Source: Litsea cubeba
Taxonomy: Eukaryota; Streptophyta; Magnoliopsida; Laurales; Lauraceae
Length of the DNA: 64,000 nt
NCBI GenBank assembly: GCA_012931725.1
Contig: CM022946.1
Coordinates: 133,066,998 to 133,130,997 of the forward strand
Direction of reading: 5' to 3'
The position numbers were made by a program, and so were the translations under genes. Positions 32,509-58,500 of this stretch are shown here, piece by piece. Below the pieces are notes generated by a model, which was given only the letters and a program-made list of their open reading frames with translations, had not been told where the DNA came from and searched no databases. How positions within the stretch are numbered: position 1 is the stretch's first letter; every line of letters starts with the position of its first letter.

Positions 32509-34267
32509 TGTTAGGATTTTTGTATATTGCAACTTGATAGATGCATTATCATTTTAGCATCATTTGAATTCTCACACATGCATTGATTTTGAAATACTTG
32601 AAATCTTGGTTTTCACTTGCATGGTTTTAAATCTTTCAAATCTTATGTTTCATGCATGTCTTGATTTTAACCCTTGGATGCATTTAATTTGAAAAAGAAT
32701 TTTTATATATCAAGCAAGCCTATGGTTTTAAAACTTTCTAATCATTTTAGGCTTTTTATATTTCATGTTTTTAAACCTCTTAGAATGATTTAAAATCATG
32801 TTTCTATGCTTGATTTAATGGCCCAAAAAATCGCCACAAGAAAATCTTTGAAAATATGCAAAAATGGGAAATTTTTTGTCCCGGTTGACCTGCAGTGTAG
32901 TAGGTCGACCGAGCCAATGGTAGGTCGACCGAAGACACTATAGTTTGACCAAAATGTGACCATTACAGATTTTTTCAAACGGTCATTTTTTTGCCCGTTG
33001 AAGGGCTGGTCGACCGAGCAGTCTATGGGGTCGACTGAAGACACGCCTGTAGTCACTTTTTGACTATAAATATGAGTTCATTCCCATTGAAAAAATGTTG
33101 AACAATTTAGAGCTTCTAAGCACTCTTTGAGGAGTTTGGAGAGAAGAAAAAGGGGATGAACTAAGAGAGATCAAGGGGGTCATTAGTAAAGCTCAAGTTT
33201 GGATTAATGAAGTTAAATCTCTAAGTAAGCTTTACCTCTCTTTATCATTTGTTATATGCTTTGTTTTAAATCTTTGGTAAATGATTTTTAGCATGATAAC
33301 AATGATGTTTTGAATCCTTATCATATTTAATCTTTGATTTATTTGTATTGGATTCTACTTCTTGATTCAAACCAAGTTTGTTTTATAAACTTTGTTAATC
33401 ATGCTTTGCAAAATCCTTGATTCCTTTTATGGCATGATTTATTTACTTATTTGAATCTTCATTGTTGTTTTCAATCTCTTTTGAACTTTAGTTAAACCTT
33501 TGTTTTTGAAAACAACATTACACATGCATCACTTGATTAGTCTTTATTATTTTCATACAACTTGTGATCTTTATATTTTCATATCATTCACAAGTTTGTA
33601 ATTGTTCAAGTGATTTGCATTTGACTTCAATCATATCTTTTATGTGCTTTAAACTTTGAAATGCTTTAAGCATAAAATTCATCGGACTTAATTTTAACTT
33701 GATTGAAGTTCTACACACACACACCCCATAAGCATTCATCTTTGCATTTCTTAGTGTGTTGTGTGAGTTAGTTTTACAATTTCATATCCGCCTATTTAGA
33801 GGCAATTTATTTGAGCTTAAATTGTAATCTCTTAGAGTGTTTTGTGAATACACTTTCTTTGAGAGAAATCATTTACTTGTAAGGTTATTGCTTAGCCATT
33901 TAAAAGCATTGTGTATAGGTTGTTGTTTAGCCTAGAAAAACAACATTGTAAGGTTATTGCTTATCCTTGGAAAGCATATTGTAGAGGTTATTACTTAGCC
34001 TTTTGAAAACCCTAATAGTGGAAATCCGGTGGAGTGTTGAGTCTCAAGTCGGTAGTGGATGTAGGCATTGAGGCCGAACCACTATAAATCTTGTGTTGTG
34101 GTCATTGCATTGTGATGATTGTGTTTGTTTAAGCTTCTGCATTTTGTTTGATTAAACATCACATGTGACTAATTGATTTAATTAAGTTAAAATTGGTCAT
34201 AGTTGGTCACTAGTTGTAGCTCACCCTATTCACCCCCCCTTTAGGGTTAGGATCCCTTGGACTTTCA
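32509..34267 (+). repeat. 3' LTR (1759 bp) of the copia-like element
   Basis: Counterpart of 26602-28353, with TATA near 33065 and palindromes at about 32900-33040. Confidence 0.94.
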
Positions 34268-34426
34268 GCTACCCCACACCTCTCTAACAATTTTCTCTGT
34301 CATTGAGGCCATCTTAGACTCTTGAATCAATGCAATCTGAACTTTATTGTTATAAATAAGGTCCTTAACTACTAATCTACGACCTGCACCCCTCAAGCCA
34401 CGAACATTCCAAGATATAATCTTCAT
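34268..34426 (-). pseudogene. L1-type LINE ORF2: start of endonuclease (piece 1 of 4)
   Basis: Minus strand from the ATG at 34426: MKIISWNVRGLRGAGRR, then LIQESK and KIVREVWGS. SWN.RG and QE..K are the first catalytic motifs of L1 APE endonucleases, which nick target DNA. The frame is open to the insertion point of the 7.67-kb element. I take this ATG as the ORF2 start. Confidence 0.9.
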
Positions 34427-34900
34427 TTGCAACCTGGTACGTCCCCCTGAGTCCTCTTCGACTCCCTCTTATTGCACCATAGTCCAGCAGAATTGCCCCT
34501 GCCATTGTCATAATTGATAGAAGTAGCAAGCCTTTTCATTTCTCTTTTTGTTTACACTTAGTCTTTAGTCTCAGAGGCCTGAAGTCTAACTATATGACCA
34601 CATTCTTTCATTTTGGAAGGTAACCAGTCAATTGGAGAACCCTCAGCCAGGTATGGGCGAGCTTCCGATTCTTCCCCATCTACCCTCCTCGAGCATAGAC
34701 CTAGATTCAAGTGACACAGCATCATAGACGAATTGTCCTTGTGCATAACCTGAATAGATGTGTCCCATTTCAGCGGGGGAAAGGAAATTCCTCCATAACT
34801 AGCCAGAGAAGAACCAGTGGTTTTTGAGGGCACACTGATAGCACACTGCAAAGCTCCATATCTCCTCCCCGGTAGAGGCGTGACACCCGCATCGGAGTTG
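34427..34900 (-). other. Probable LINE 5' sequence upstream of ORF2
   Basis: A 97-codon minus-strand frame (34851-34558) ends before ORF2. It has no knuckle or motif I recognise. It could be the end of ORF1 of a 5'-truncated LINE. I see no LINE 5' boundary or target duplication. Confidence 0.35.
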
Positions 34901-35519
34901 TCGGCACACTTCTCCTTTTTTCTTCCTTTCTAACCCTAACCTATAAATGGCTTTAATTTGGGTCTAGTCAAGTGCTTCCCCAAAATATGTGTTTCCTCAA
35001 GTTTGTCACGTAATGAACAAATATTTTTTTTATCGGTAATGGTAAATTATATTAACGAGTTATAAAGGTACTAGTAATGAATAACTATTTAGTGAGAGTC
35101 AATCCTTGACTACGATCATGGTGGAGAAACGCATATTAAATGGGCTGCCCAGTTGGTTGGCTACCAGTACATCATTGGGCTATCCAAGGATTATGTGCCA
35201 CTTTTCCCATATGAGTAGACATTCTCTTTCCACTTATGCGGGCTTTTAAATCAGTATTTCAACCTCCCTGCTGCATGAAAAGGGATAAGCACCCAATAAA
35301 AAAGATCCACAGATCTCATCTAGTGCTTCAACTTACCAACTAAAACTTAATCTATACTTACGTCGGACTCACCCTAGTGCGGCCAAATCCATTCATATCA
35401 CACACATCTATATAATATGGGAGAGGCTTTGAATCCTAAGACATTTTGGACCCTTGGATCTATGTACATAAATCCAAGGGATATTTTAGACCCTTTGATT
35501 TAAGAGGGGAATGCAAAAG
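34901..35519. other. Gene-free stretch
   Basis: No gene or bounded element seen. Confidence 0.4.
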
Positions 35520-35685
35520 GGGGCAGCAAGTTAGAGTTATTTACAAGTATTGCCATCCATCTTTCATTTAAAAGAAAAGGGGCTAAAAGTTGGAGAAATT
35601 TACAAGTTTTTGCCATCCCCATCAAAAGCAAAGAGGGTCAGCAAGTTTGAGTTATTTACAGGTATTGCCATCCATTCTTCATTTT
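35520..35685. repeat. Three imperfect ~58-bp direct repeats
   Basis: Units begin near 35521, 35583 and 35640 and share CAGCAAGTTNGAGTTATTTA and TTGCCATCC. The middle unit is most diverged. Confidence 0.75.
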
Positions 35686-36563
35686 TTTAAAAAAAAGCAC
35701 TACTTCATTGATAATGAGATGGGACCAAGATGAGAAGATGAGATGAGCAAATTAGGTGAAAGATTTCATGATTCAGTTTTGTTAAGAATAAATTAATGAA
35801 TGGAATTATATCATTTGGCAATCAATTGGATTTTTTTTTGTGGAATCCATTTTATGGTTGGACTTGCTTTCGAGACGCATGGAAACTTAGGTTCGGTCGG
35901 TCTGAGGCATATCCAAGTCCGGTGGTGCGTCGTGCCTTTAGGCACGAAAAATTTCTAGTCCCTTTATATGAACTGATCCAATTTACATTATAATCTGAAT
36001 AACAAGAACCAATGAATCAATCATCTACATAACATGGTTATATTTTCCACCCAAAATAACTTTGACACTTGGGCCAGTTCCAATATAGAGAGACCCATGT
36101 AAAATGAGCGGCTTTCATCACCCAAAACCAAGTCTCACTCAGGATAAATCTAGTATTAATAGCAGGTCGACCCGACCTGATCCGGACCTGACTCTGGTTT
36201 TTATATATCCATGTGGAGGGCGGTGAATAGTTTAAAGGGAAGATTTGAAACCCATTAGCACTAATGAAATTTCATATACAAAATCTTACTTAATAATATA
36301 TAAAGTAAAGATATGTGGGGGTGTGCGGGTTGACACACCCAAAATCCAAACCCGCTTCTAAACCTGACTTGGGTTAGTGTATCGAAAACCATACCCTGAC
36401 CTTAACCCTATCCACACACAACCAAAACTGCCCCTAATACGAGCGGGGCGGGAGTTGGTATCCATTTAAACTCGGCCCATTGCATTCCCTACCGGTGCTT
36501 ATATTTTACTCATCCTCCACCACTCATCTTATTGTTATTTCAAAACCCAAACCAACAAAATCA
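35686..36563 (+). promoter_or_regulatory. Upstream region of the DUF2358 gene
   Basis: The sequence before the gene has no other ORF. A TATA-like TTATATTTTA at about 36500 lies ~115 bp before the start codon. A palindrome GGGTGTG/CACACCC (about 36330) and a short hairpin TCGTGCC/GGCACGA (about 35929) are visible. The transcription start cannot be fixed from sequence. Confidence 0.35.
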
Positions 36564-36608
36564 ATGAGGCACAAAATCATCCTACATTCTTCCACTTCCA
36601 CAGCATAA
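36564..36608 (+). other. Possible 14-codon upstream ORF
   Basis: ATG at 36564 to TAA at 36606-36608, ending 7 bases before the main ATG at 36616. If transcription starts near 36530 this uORF would be in the 5' leader and could dampen translation. This is inference. Confidence 0.3.
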
Positions 36609-36615
36609 CATTAAC

Positions 36616-50518
<13,903 letters not shown>

Positions 50519-51179
50519 ATTAGCTGAGAAAAGTCTGGTGTGTATGCCTAGCGTTTCTACTTTTGTCAAAATGCTTGTGTTGTTTGCTTAGAGTGCTAAA
50601 GGTTTATGTAGGCAAATCTAGATTGTGATTCGTTTACTTATCTATTTTTTTTTTTTTTTTTTTTAAGTGCTTGTTGGTGATAGGTATGCTGTTCATTGCT
50701 GACAGGTTCAATGCATGTTTTAGGTCGACCCATATCAGTTTTGTCTTGCCTAATCCTGTGTTCTTATGTATTTATGAAGTTACATTTTATATAAGTCGCA
50801 CATTCCTAGTCAAACAACTGCTCTTACGAGTTGTATATATGTTCATATTTTAATAGAATAGATACATCATATGCTGTTAGTAAAGCCTGAAATGAGTGTA
50901 TGGGTCGGATGTAGTAAAGAATGAAAGAAACTGTGGTCCATATGACACAGTTTTCACTTCTGTCATTTTCTGTGTTCAGATCATTATGTGGGGAATTATG
51001 AGATTTTCAACTAATCTTCTCAATGAGACACTCTTTTAAGTCCTAGCCTTTCAAGAGATGATGCCCTACAGATCATCCAAAGTTGTGAAATAATTACACC
51101 ATTGGTCTACATGGGGCCAAATATTGAATGTCTAGAATGAATCCTTCCTGTCCTGCTTCCAATATCTATTTGCGGTGGT
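50519..51179. other. 3' side of the DUF2358 gene
   Basis: Probable 3' untranslated region and intergenic sequence, with a T22 run at 50647-50664. I could not place the polyadenylation site. Confidence 0.4.
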
Positions 51180-51610
51180 GGGCCCATCAATTTTTTTTTA
51201 TACCAGTAACTGATTTTATTGAGAGAATTAAAATCAAAATAAGAAGGCATGGGAATCCTGAGGAGGGCTAATCCCTGCCAAGAAACAACACAAGGCCAAG
51301 GCTATAAGCCTGGAGAGATATACATACTGGACTAGTATGTATACCTGGAATAGAACACCTTTTGATAGTGCAGCCGCATTGAAATTGGCTTGTCTTAGGA
51401 CATGAGAAAAATAAATATGATGGCCTTCAAGTATTTAATTAGTCATATTTGGATGTCACCCTCCAGGAAATAAAGTTATCCCCCTTGGCGAACTCCAATT
51501 GCGCAAGCCTCTCAATGACCAATGGAAATAGATCTAAGTTGCAAGCCTATCTAGCCCATATGAGCATCACAAATGGTTCTGCTTCATTTCTACCAAAAGA
51601 AGGGAAAAAA
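51180..51610 (-). pseudogene. LINE 3' fragment with RNase H remnant
   Basis: Minus strand reads NEAEPFVMLIWAR, ACNLDLFPLVIE and GDNFISWR, matching the central part of the plant LINE RNase H domain. The A-rich tail is at 51191-51200. Confidence 0.55.
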
Positions 51611-53340
51611 AAAATGGTTCTGTTTCATTGGCATTGCAAAACCCCATAGACTTTTTAACAAATAGAATTATATATTTATGTACCTTGAGTTGGGACTTTT
51701 AGTCCACTAAAAAAAAATTAAAAAACTAAATAAGAAGTCAGTCAAGAAGACTAGGGTTTAGTAAAGGAGAAATTATTTAAAGTAAACAATGAGGATTGGT
51801 CATCCAACCCTAATTGTAACTAGGTGTAAAACTTCTATTTATAGTTTTATTTTAAAGATCTTCAATAGAAAACCCCTTCTCATGGAAGCATTTTTATAAT
51901 CACAAATCAGTCCCTAATTACTAGAAAATTACAAATGCCTCTCTAGTGGTTTCTCAACACTCTCTCTCAACCTGGGCATAGGTATCCGCTATGATCAGCT
52001 TGGAATAAACATTATATTCTACTTCTTTCTGAGACAGCTCTGTTGAAAGAAATTGTCACCTTGATCTTCGGTACTGGTAACATGTGGTGGATCTTTGATC
52101 TATTTTACAAGCTACTAGCAACGTTTACTACTACATTCAGAGCAACTGGTAATTTAATTTTTATATGCCAACACACTAATGGTTGGCTGGTGTTGGCACT
52201 TCAGTATCACACACATGTTGAGGGATCCATCGGTCGGTCTTCATATAGGTTGTATCACTCTTGGCCAGTGGGCCAACCTAGCGAGAAAAATAACAATTAA
52301 TGTTTATATGGTGTACAACAGATTTATTATCAGCAACACTTCTGAACAAATCGGTAACTTAACTTCATATGCTCTACAGCATAAACTTGGCAAGTATTAA
52401 CTTTGATGAGCCAACCAGCAACTTAACTCCTTATGCCCCACAATACAAACTGCACAATCAACTAGAAACTGCACCCATATATGCTTCACAGCAGAAATTG
52501 CGCAATCAGTAATAATGCTATCAATGTTACACAGTCCCTTTTAGTGATTGGTTAGGTTTTCCACAAAGTCCTTTTATATTTTCATATGAAACCAAGGATG
52601 AATAATCACCCAATAGAATCGAATCAAACCTTATAGCAGGATGAACACTAACCCACAACACTGATGACTTGAATTCACAATGCCTAATAATTGTAGGGTA
52701 CTTGTACAACTTGCTCCCAATTTGAGCGACCTCATAAACCCTAGATTTAATTAACATCTGTGATGAATTCAACCCCTTTTAGTAGCAAGATCAGTCCTTC
52801 AACTGCATTTGGAACACCTTACAAGTCCCAATATGGAAGAACACTCCAGCTAACATGTTGGATAAATATACAAATCTCAACTCAAATAGCCTTTTCACTT
52901 GAATCATTGAATATTGATCTGATTGATCCCTTTACACACAAAAGAAGTAAATCAGAATAAAGCTTGCAAATCAGCACCTCACTTTTACATAACCAAACAC
53001 CTCTGTGTTGTCTTTGGCTCGACCTCCCCACCTGAGTCTAACCAGGATCCAATCAATGAGAAAATCCTAGATGCCAGGTGTACAATGGGACTCCCATATC
53101 CTCCATCCACCTACACAAAAGACACAAACTATGCCATTTCTTTGGGGTTGGGCGCCAAATATAGGGTTAATTATTAATTCTCAGTAGTCCAAAATCGAGT
53201 GTTAGGGGTCACGACCAAAGGCTCCTCGGCGGGAGATACCCCGGGTTCTCAACCGAAAAAAGAAAAGTCTGACTGATTTGATAGATTGGGTCGGCTTGGC
53301 TCATGCCTGAATAGTTATTGGAAAAGCAAACCCATCTTGG
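51611..53340. other. Gene-free stretch with possible LTR fragments
   Basis: No intact gene. The wording around 51960 (CTCTCTCTCAACCTGGGC) and 52980-53170 looks like decayed retroelement sequence, but I find no boundaries. Confidence 0.3.
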
Positions 53341-53427
53341 TCCAAAAAACATACACATGCAGGAATATATAGGGAAAGTGGGGTCCAAGAAATATACACA
53401 TGCAGGAATATATAGGGGAAGTGGGGG
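53341..53427. repeat. 43-bp tandem duplication
   Basis: Two copies of ACACATGCAGGAATATATAG plus GGRAAGTGGGG with few differences. Confidence 0.9.
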
Positions 53428-53689
53428 TTGAACCCCGGACCTCCCCAATAAAAACCCTACTCCTAACCAGTGGGGCAATGTCAGTATTGTGATTAAGGAG
53501 GAGTTTTTACAAAGAAAACTCAAGGGCAACCTGCTGATCTACTCTCTTTTCCTTGATTCCAAAGCTTATAATTTTATTGTTAGGGCTTATTTGTGCAGGA
53601 GCATTCTTGTGATTTTTTATTTCTTGCCATGTTATTTTCTTAATTTTCAATCTCATTCTATATCATTCTTCAGCGTTTGTTCTTCTTCT

Positions 53690-54360
53690 TTTTTTATTAA
53701 ATAAGTATAAATTAAAAGCACAAAGGAAACACTAACATCAATAAAACTAACCCAGCAACAGCAGAAAAAAAAAAAAAAAAATCAACTCCCCACCCTTAGC
53801 ACAACAGCCACCCTCTCCCAAACAATATCCTGACTAATAGAATAACAAGAGTTTGACAAGCTTATGTGCTTGACCATTGAAACTCCTAGAGATAAAAGAG
53901 AAATCCTCAAAACTAAATAAAGAGGTTAGTGATAATAGGAGTAATAGACCAATCATCATCTTCCTTCAGCAAAGGTACCACTTCTTTGTAATTCGACACC
54001 ATATGCACCCTGTCAAAGCCTTTCTCTTTAGCCTTTTGTTTTGGCCTCTTTTGAAGAGGTAACTTTAATTCCTTGGCATGCATCTGTATTCAAAATAACA
54101 CCCTTTAGAGCCATAACATAATCAAAAGCCGTTTTCCCATCACTGGCCTCAAAAGCTGCATCTGAGTAGATCAGCGGATCCTCATCATTGGAGATCACCA
54201 TAGGACTTTCAATTATTATTCCTTTTCTCTGATCGGCCATGTCGTTACAACAAATGGTGAGTGCTTTAGCCATCCTTTTGGCCAAACCAATACTTTTAAG
54301 GGCTAGCGTTTTTGTTGAAAATACAAAAACGAGGAGAAATACAGATTCCCCAAAATTCAA
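53690..54360 (-). pseudogene. LINE 3' end with RNase H domain
   Basis: Minus strand (54360 to 54028): PLIYSDAAFEASDGKTAFDY and VSSKEAKT-like, the RNase H beta-strand with catalytic Asp and the SxKEAE region. After frame slips DDWSITPII and RWSST.AC.TL follow. The 3' end carries poly(A) (plus-strand T at 53683-53696). Confidence 0.75.
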
Positions 54361-54429
54361 AAACTTGGATATTCAGATATTCAAGAGGCTAACAAGGTCT
54401 ATTTAGAAAAAGTAAGATTCGATGCCCCG

Positions 54430-54600
54430 TAGGATTCTCGTCATCATCATCAAAGCTCTATCCCAACTGTGTTAGGGTTACAGATTCCAATCTACATGGG
54501 TCAAATCCTCACATAAGTTACACTTCTTCATATATATCTCACTTTACTTCTTTCATCAATGTGTTTTTCAACCTACCTCTTTTCTAGAGAGGGAGGCAAG
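54430..54600 (-). pseudogene. RTE-type LINE 3' fragment
   Basis: The (ATGATG)n tail at 54438-54452, then sequence parallel to 48960-49080 (TCCCAACTGTGTTAGGGTTA; CCTCACATAAGTTACACTTC). Severely decayed. Confidence 0.65.
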
Positions 54601-55077
54601 CAATAATCAACTGATATTTATTGCTCATCAGTAATTATTTAAAGTTGTTTTTTTTGTAGAGTTTTTTAATAAATTCGTAAGTTTGATATTTTTCAAGACA
54701 TGAAAACTTTATAAGGCCCCAGTTAATATCAAACATAACATGGCTCACTATAATTAATTCAAATGAGAAAGAAACATGCTCACTATGATTAATTCAAATG
54801 AAAAAGAGAGATAAAATTCATGTAGTTGACCCAATATAATTTGTTTAAAGCTTTGATGATTTTGACGACAGCGACTATAATAAATCCAAGTGACTCCAAA
54901 TAATTCCTTCCCCTCATTTTAGTACTGACAGTTGTATCCCACTTTTATCAAAGTAGGACCCATGCTGGATTGATCATAAGCAAACCAATCTACCTACTAT
55001 CGATTAATGAAAACCCATTGCTTGGTTATTTGTGATTGTTTGATGGGCCACAATTACTGTAGTTGAGAGGGTAGCAC
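54601..55077. other. Gene-free stretch
   Basis: AT-rich. One short direct repeat (CACTATAATTAATTCAAATG type) at about 54748 and 54781. Nothing else seen. Confidence 0.4.
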
Positions 55078-55085
55078 TTAAAACA

Positions 55086-55226
55086 AGGGTAATTCTATTG
55101 GCACCCCCCCCTTATTGCTGTGCCCACCCACCCCCCTCTATGAACAGGGATTTAAAATCACTGTTCATAGGGGGGGGGGGGGGGGGGGGGGGGCAGCACT
55201 TTTTGGGGTGCCAATAGAATCACCCC
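55086..55226. mobile_element. Foldback MITE (hAT-like) with expanded G run
   Basis: 141 bp. Inverted ends AGGGTAATTCTATTGGCACC / GGGGTGATTCTATTGGCACC. Perfect target duplication TTAAAACA (55078-55085 and 55227-55234). The centre pairs CTATGAACAG with CTGTTCATAG, so the element is one long hairpin. Its right arm has a G24 run (55170-55193) opposite a shorter C-rich left arm. Confidence 0.85.
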
Positions 55227-55234
55227 TTAAAACA

Positions 55235-55820
55235 ATTCACAAGTGACAGAAAGATAAACCTGAATGTATAAACATATGATAATGCAGAGTCAAGTGTTTG
55301 AATCCGTTCAATGTCTCACTCACACTTTTCATAGGGGGTGTGGAACACTGGGGGGCCACCTATTAAATATTCGAACCGGTCAAAATAAAAGCCTTCCCCT
55401 TTCAGTGAATCTTTTTAAAGTTTTACTCCAATAGGGATTGGTCGCACTTTAAGATTAAGCATGTGACTGAGAAACGCCATATGCTCAAATCTTACGGTGG
55501 GACCAAGTCCAATTGCCGTAAAGCTCAGGGTCAACTCATTCAAGGAGACCTTTATTTTTAGTTGTTTGGATTTTAATAGATGGGCGCCAATGTAGACTTA
55601 CTTTCACACCCCTCGTGAGAGTGAACACGTTTTCTTTTCTTTTTTTGATGAAATGGGTATCTTTGAGGTGTTTGACCCAACATGACTATTCCGCCATATG
55701 GCTCTCACTAAACCCCACGCAAAATGCACACTGGGCAAATCTGGGGCGAGTTTCGAACATATGACGTGAGGATCAAGCAAACCCACTCCTTATTCTACTA
55801 TGATAACTCAAAATTGTGTT

Positions 55821-55830
<10 letters not shown>
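55235..55830. other. Gene-free stretch
   Basis: Nothing recognised beyond fragments rich in transposon-like wording. Confidence 0.35.
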
Positions 55831-55831
<1 letters not shown>

Positions 55832-55852
<21 letters not shown>

Positions 55853-56065
55853 GGGGGTGTTCAACTTGCATAGAAAGACTTTTCCTCAATAGTGCCTATG
55901 CTGACTTGCATTGAACACGTCTAGACTATCTTGGACTAGTCACTCTTAATATATCACCTATTGATGTTACCCTTAAAAATGCTCTTGAATATGCTCATTT
56001 CTATTTCTATTTTTACTATGCATCCATCTCAACATTCTTATCTCCGCTGCACTCATAGGATTTTC
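55832..56065 (-). pseudogene. RTE-type LINE fragment beside a G26 run
   Basis: A 26-base G run (55832-55857) precedes minus-strand RTE sequence (CCATCTCAACATTCTTATCT; TCCGCTGCACTCAT on plus) corresponding to the C-terminal region of RTE ORF2. Confidence 0.6.
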
Positions 56066-56560
56066 TAAGACAAAAATAATTTAGAGTCCACTTGAACACC
56101 ATCTAATGCCCTATCAGTCAGGACTTTCCGGAATTGTGAATTCCCCATGAGGAATGCTGCCAATGAAAGATTTTTAAAATGTTTTATGATCAAAGGGAAA
56201 AATGAACTGCCTTCACACAAATCAGTCTGTAGATTTTTTCTTAAAAGACAAAAAGAAAGAAACTTTACCCCTTCCCCAGCAGAAAGGGGAAAAGAAAGAA
56301 TTTTTTTATTAGAACATAAAGATTGTCATGCCAAGACTGAAATGGCAAAGAAAGAAACAAATCATAAATACATTAGAAAATAAGGTTGAACTTTATATCC
56401 CCACAACTTTTTACATTAAAGTGGTATTTATCACTCTAATCCAAATTGATCAAGAGGTGCAGGCACTATCTATGGCAACCTGATGTTGATATCCAGGGTG
56501 AAGTGAGGCCCAATAACGAAGGGGGGTCAGTATCAATATCTTGTTTGTGGCAATTGCACC
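56066..56560. other. Gene-free stretch
   Basis: The frame 56147-56383 shows no recognisable domain. I see no element. Confidence 0.35.
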
Positions 56561-56637
56561 AACATAGACTCATTCCACTGAGAATTAATGTCACTGCCAC
56601 AACATAGACTCATTCCACTGAGAATTAATGTCACTCC
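56561..56637. repeat. 40-bp tandem duplication
   Basis: AACATAGACTCATTCCACTG plus AGAATTAATGTCACT occurs twice, almost identical. Confidence 0.95.
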
Positions 56638-57109
56638 AAACCATATGTCATAACATTTCCAGTCATTCTTTGTGATAACATCAGGACATTGGACAACATG
56701 CATGCAATAAACAAGCCCAACCACTTGCTCCTTCCTCCCAAGCAAGGAGTCAGCTCAACCAAACAAAATTTACACTCCAAAGTCCCAAACATAGCAACAC
56801 AAGACCGACTAGCATTAGCCTCTCTTTCAAATGGTTTTATATGTATGTATCGGACGCTATGTAGCATTTTCTTTAGTAGTGCCGTATAAATTTGGTACTG
56901 GCCAGCTTAGTCTATGTAGAGTTTTCCTTACCAAAAAGAATTTTATACAGCTGATACATTTTTAATGGATGTATTTCTTGCACCCCATATGTATCCAATC
57001 CAATGTGGGTTCAAGTTTAAATATAATCACAATAATACAGCTGATAGATATCAGTTTTTGTTGCTTGGGTGCTCTAATCTTCCAGTTTTGGACAAAAGAC
57101 CACGGCAGG

Positions 57110-57270
57110 GGACCCACACTCGAGTTGGTCGAGAGTCGACTCTGATACCATTTGTAACGCCCCACCCTACATGCATGCATGATATTGTCCGCTTTGGCGT
57201 TTTGTTTCTGATGAGTCTCAAACCATCAAAAGGCTTCATGCAAGGTAAGGGTACGTGTGAGATTTATATA
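57110..57270 (-). repeat. LTR/primer-site junction fragment, minus strand
   Basis: Reverse reading: GGGCGTTACAAA then TGGTATCAGAGTC, an LTR end followed by a canonical primer site. The plus-strand LTR part has GATATTGTCCGCTTTGGCG. No matching second LTR seen. Confidence 0.6.
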
Positions 57271-57889
57271 TAATTCCATTCACTTTCCTTACTATAGTTG
57301 ATGTACAGAAATAAAACCATAGATGAGATAATTAATTAGGTACAAACTATAGGCATTTTATTGCATCCTTTTTATATGGGTGGTTATTTGGTGGGGCCAG
57401 CGCAAGACCAGCCCGCTTTGTCTTGATTTGGGCTCGATTTGTGGTCTGTACCTGGTCCTAGTTTTCTGGCTCAATTATTAATGGGCCAAGCTAAGCTTGG
57501 GATATATATACTTAATTGCCAGGCCTGACATATCTAACACAAATGGTGTCTGTATTTTGATGTTTCTGACGACCTGAGTCTTTTGCCTGTGAGCTGGATT
57601 TGAGCGTGAGCATTGGGCCCGACAACTAAATGGGCTGGGCTCGAACATACCCGGACAAGAGATGGCAACTGGTCAGGTTAAATGGGTGACTTGTCTAAAG
57701 GGGCGGGTTTGTTAATATTTCTTGACCCAGTTTGGGTCAGGTACAAGTCTATAGCTTATAATTTATTTATTTATTTTGGTCGAGAAGTTATAGTTTAGGC
57801 TGGAGTTAGGCAGGTATCAATTAAGGTTTATAGTTTAGAGGCCATTTTTACTTTCGCCACCCAACTTGTCTCGTCTTATTTGCTTCTCG
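57271..57889. other. Gene-free stretch
   Basis: Nothing recognised. Confidence 0.35.
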
Positions 57890-58170
57890 ATTTTGATATA
57901 TTCCGAGTCAAATTTTTAGATAGGTTGCACTTCTTCAGATCTATTGTTACCACTTTCATTCAAGTCTTCTTTGGCCTTCCCTTTTCTTTTATTGGGCCAT
58001 CAACCTACATAGAAAAACTTTTCATCACCACCACCAATGTTGGCATGTACTGGACATGTCCAAACTATCTCAAACAAATTTTCTTTATTTTATCACTTAT
58101 TGATATTACCCCTACATGCTATCAAACATGCTCATTTATGATTATTAATGAAGTTACATTTATAGAAGAG
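57890..58170 (-). pseudogene. RTE-type LINE fragment
   Basis: Parallel to 49020-49210: GGGCCATCAACCTACATAG, CTGGACATGTCCAAACTATC. Decayed C-terminal part of the RTE protein. Confidence 0.7.
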
Positions 58171-58500
58171 AAATTCTGAAAAACGCCCCGTTTTCCGCCC
58201 TTCTTATTTTTTGTCATGAGGCCTATGTTGAGTCAATCTAATCTTTGCACACCCATTGCCCCCCATGAATAGTCACAAGTTCAAGGTTGACACTCATCCG
58301 ACTTTTCCTCACCGTCGGATTGAAATCATGATAAAATGATACTTCTAAACCATTAAATCTTAGGGCCATGGATCAAAAGGTTAGATTGATCTTATGAACT
58401 CAAGATTAGATAGGCCTCATATGAATCTTTCCATCCAATGGACTTTTATGTTCATCATGCGTCCCAGTGAGCTCAACTAGGAGGGGCGTTTTCTCCTAAA
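58171..58500. mobile_element. Candidate MITE with AAAACGCCCC ends
   Basis: TTCTGAAAAACGCCCCG near 58174 and its inverse GGGGCGTTTTCTCCTAAAA near 58480 are about 310 bp apart. No clear target duplication. Confidence 0.45.

Larger units (their letters stand above)
26602..34267 (+). mobile_element. Non-autonomous copia-like LTR element (LARD-like), 7.67 kb
   Basis: LTRs 26602-28353 (1752 bp) and 32509-34267 (1759 bp), TGTTAGG...TTTCA, with target duplication GCTAC (26597-26601 and 34268-34272). Primer site TGTTATCAGAGC (28356-28367) has one mismatch to TGGTATCAGAGC. Polypurine AAAGGGGGAGA lies before the 3' LTR. The interior has a Gag-like reading frame with three stops, then about 2.4 kb without coding capacity, and no protease, integrase or reverse transcriptase. 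The LTRs differ at 40 or more sites by eye plus indels, so this insertion is older than the gypsy-like one. It landed in the LINE endonuclease. Confidence 0.94.

Noticed and set aside
34558..34851. Independent minus-strand gene
   Set aside because: Lies directly upstream of LINE ORF2 on the same strand, no motif. Better read as LINE leader or ORF1 remnant.
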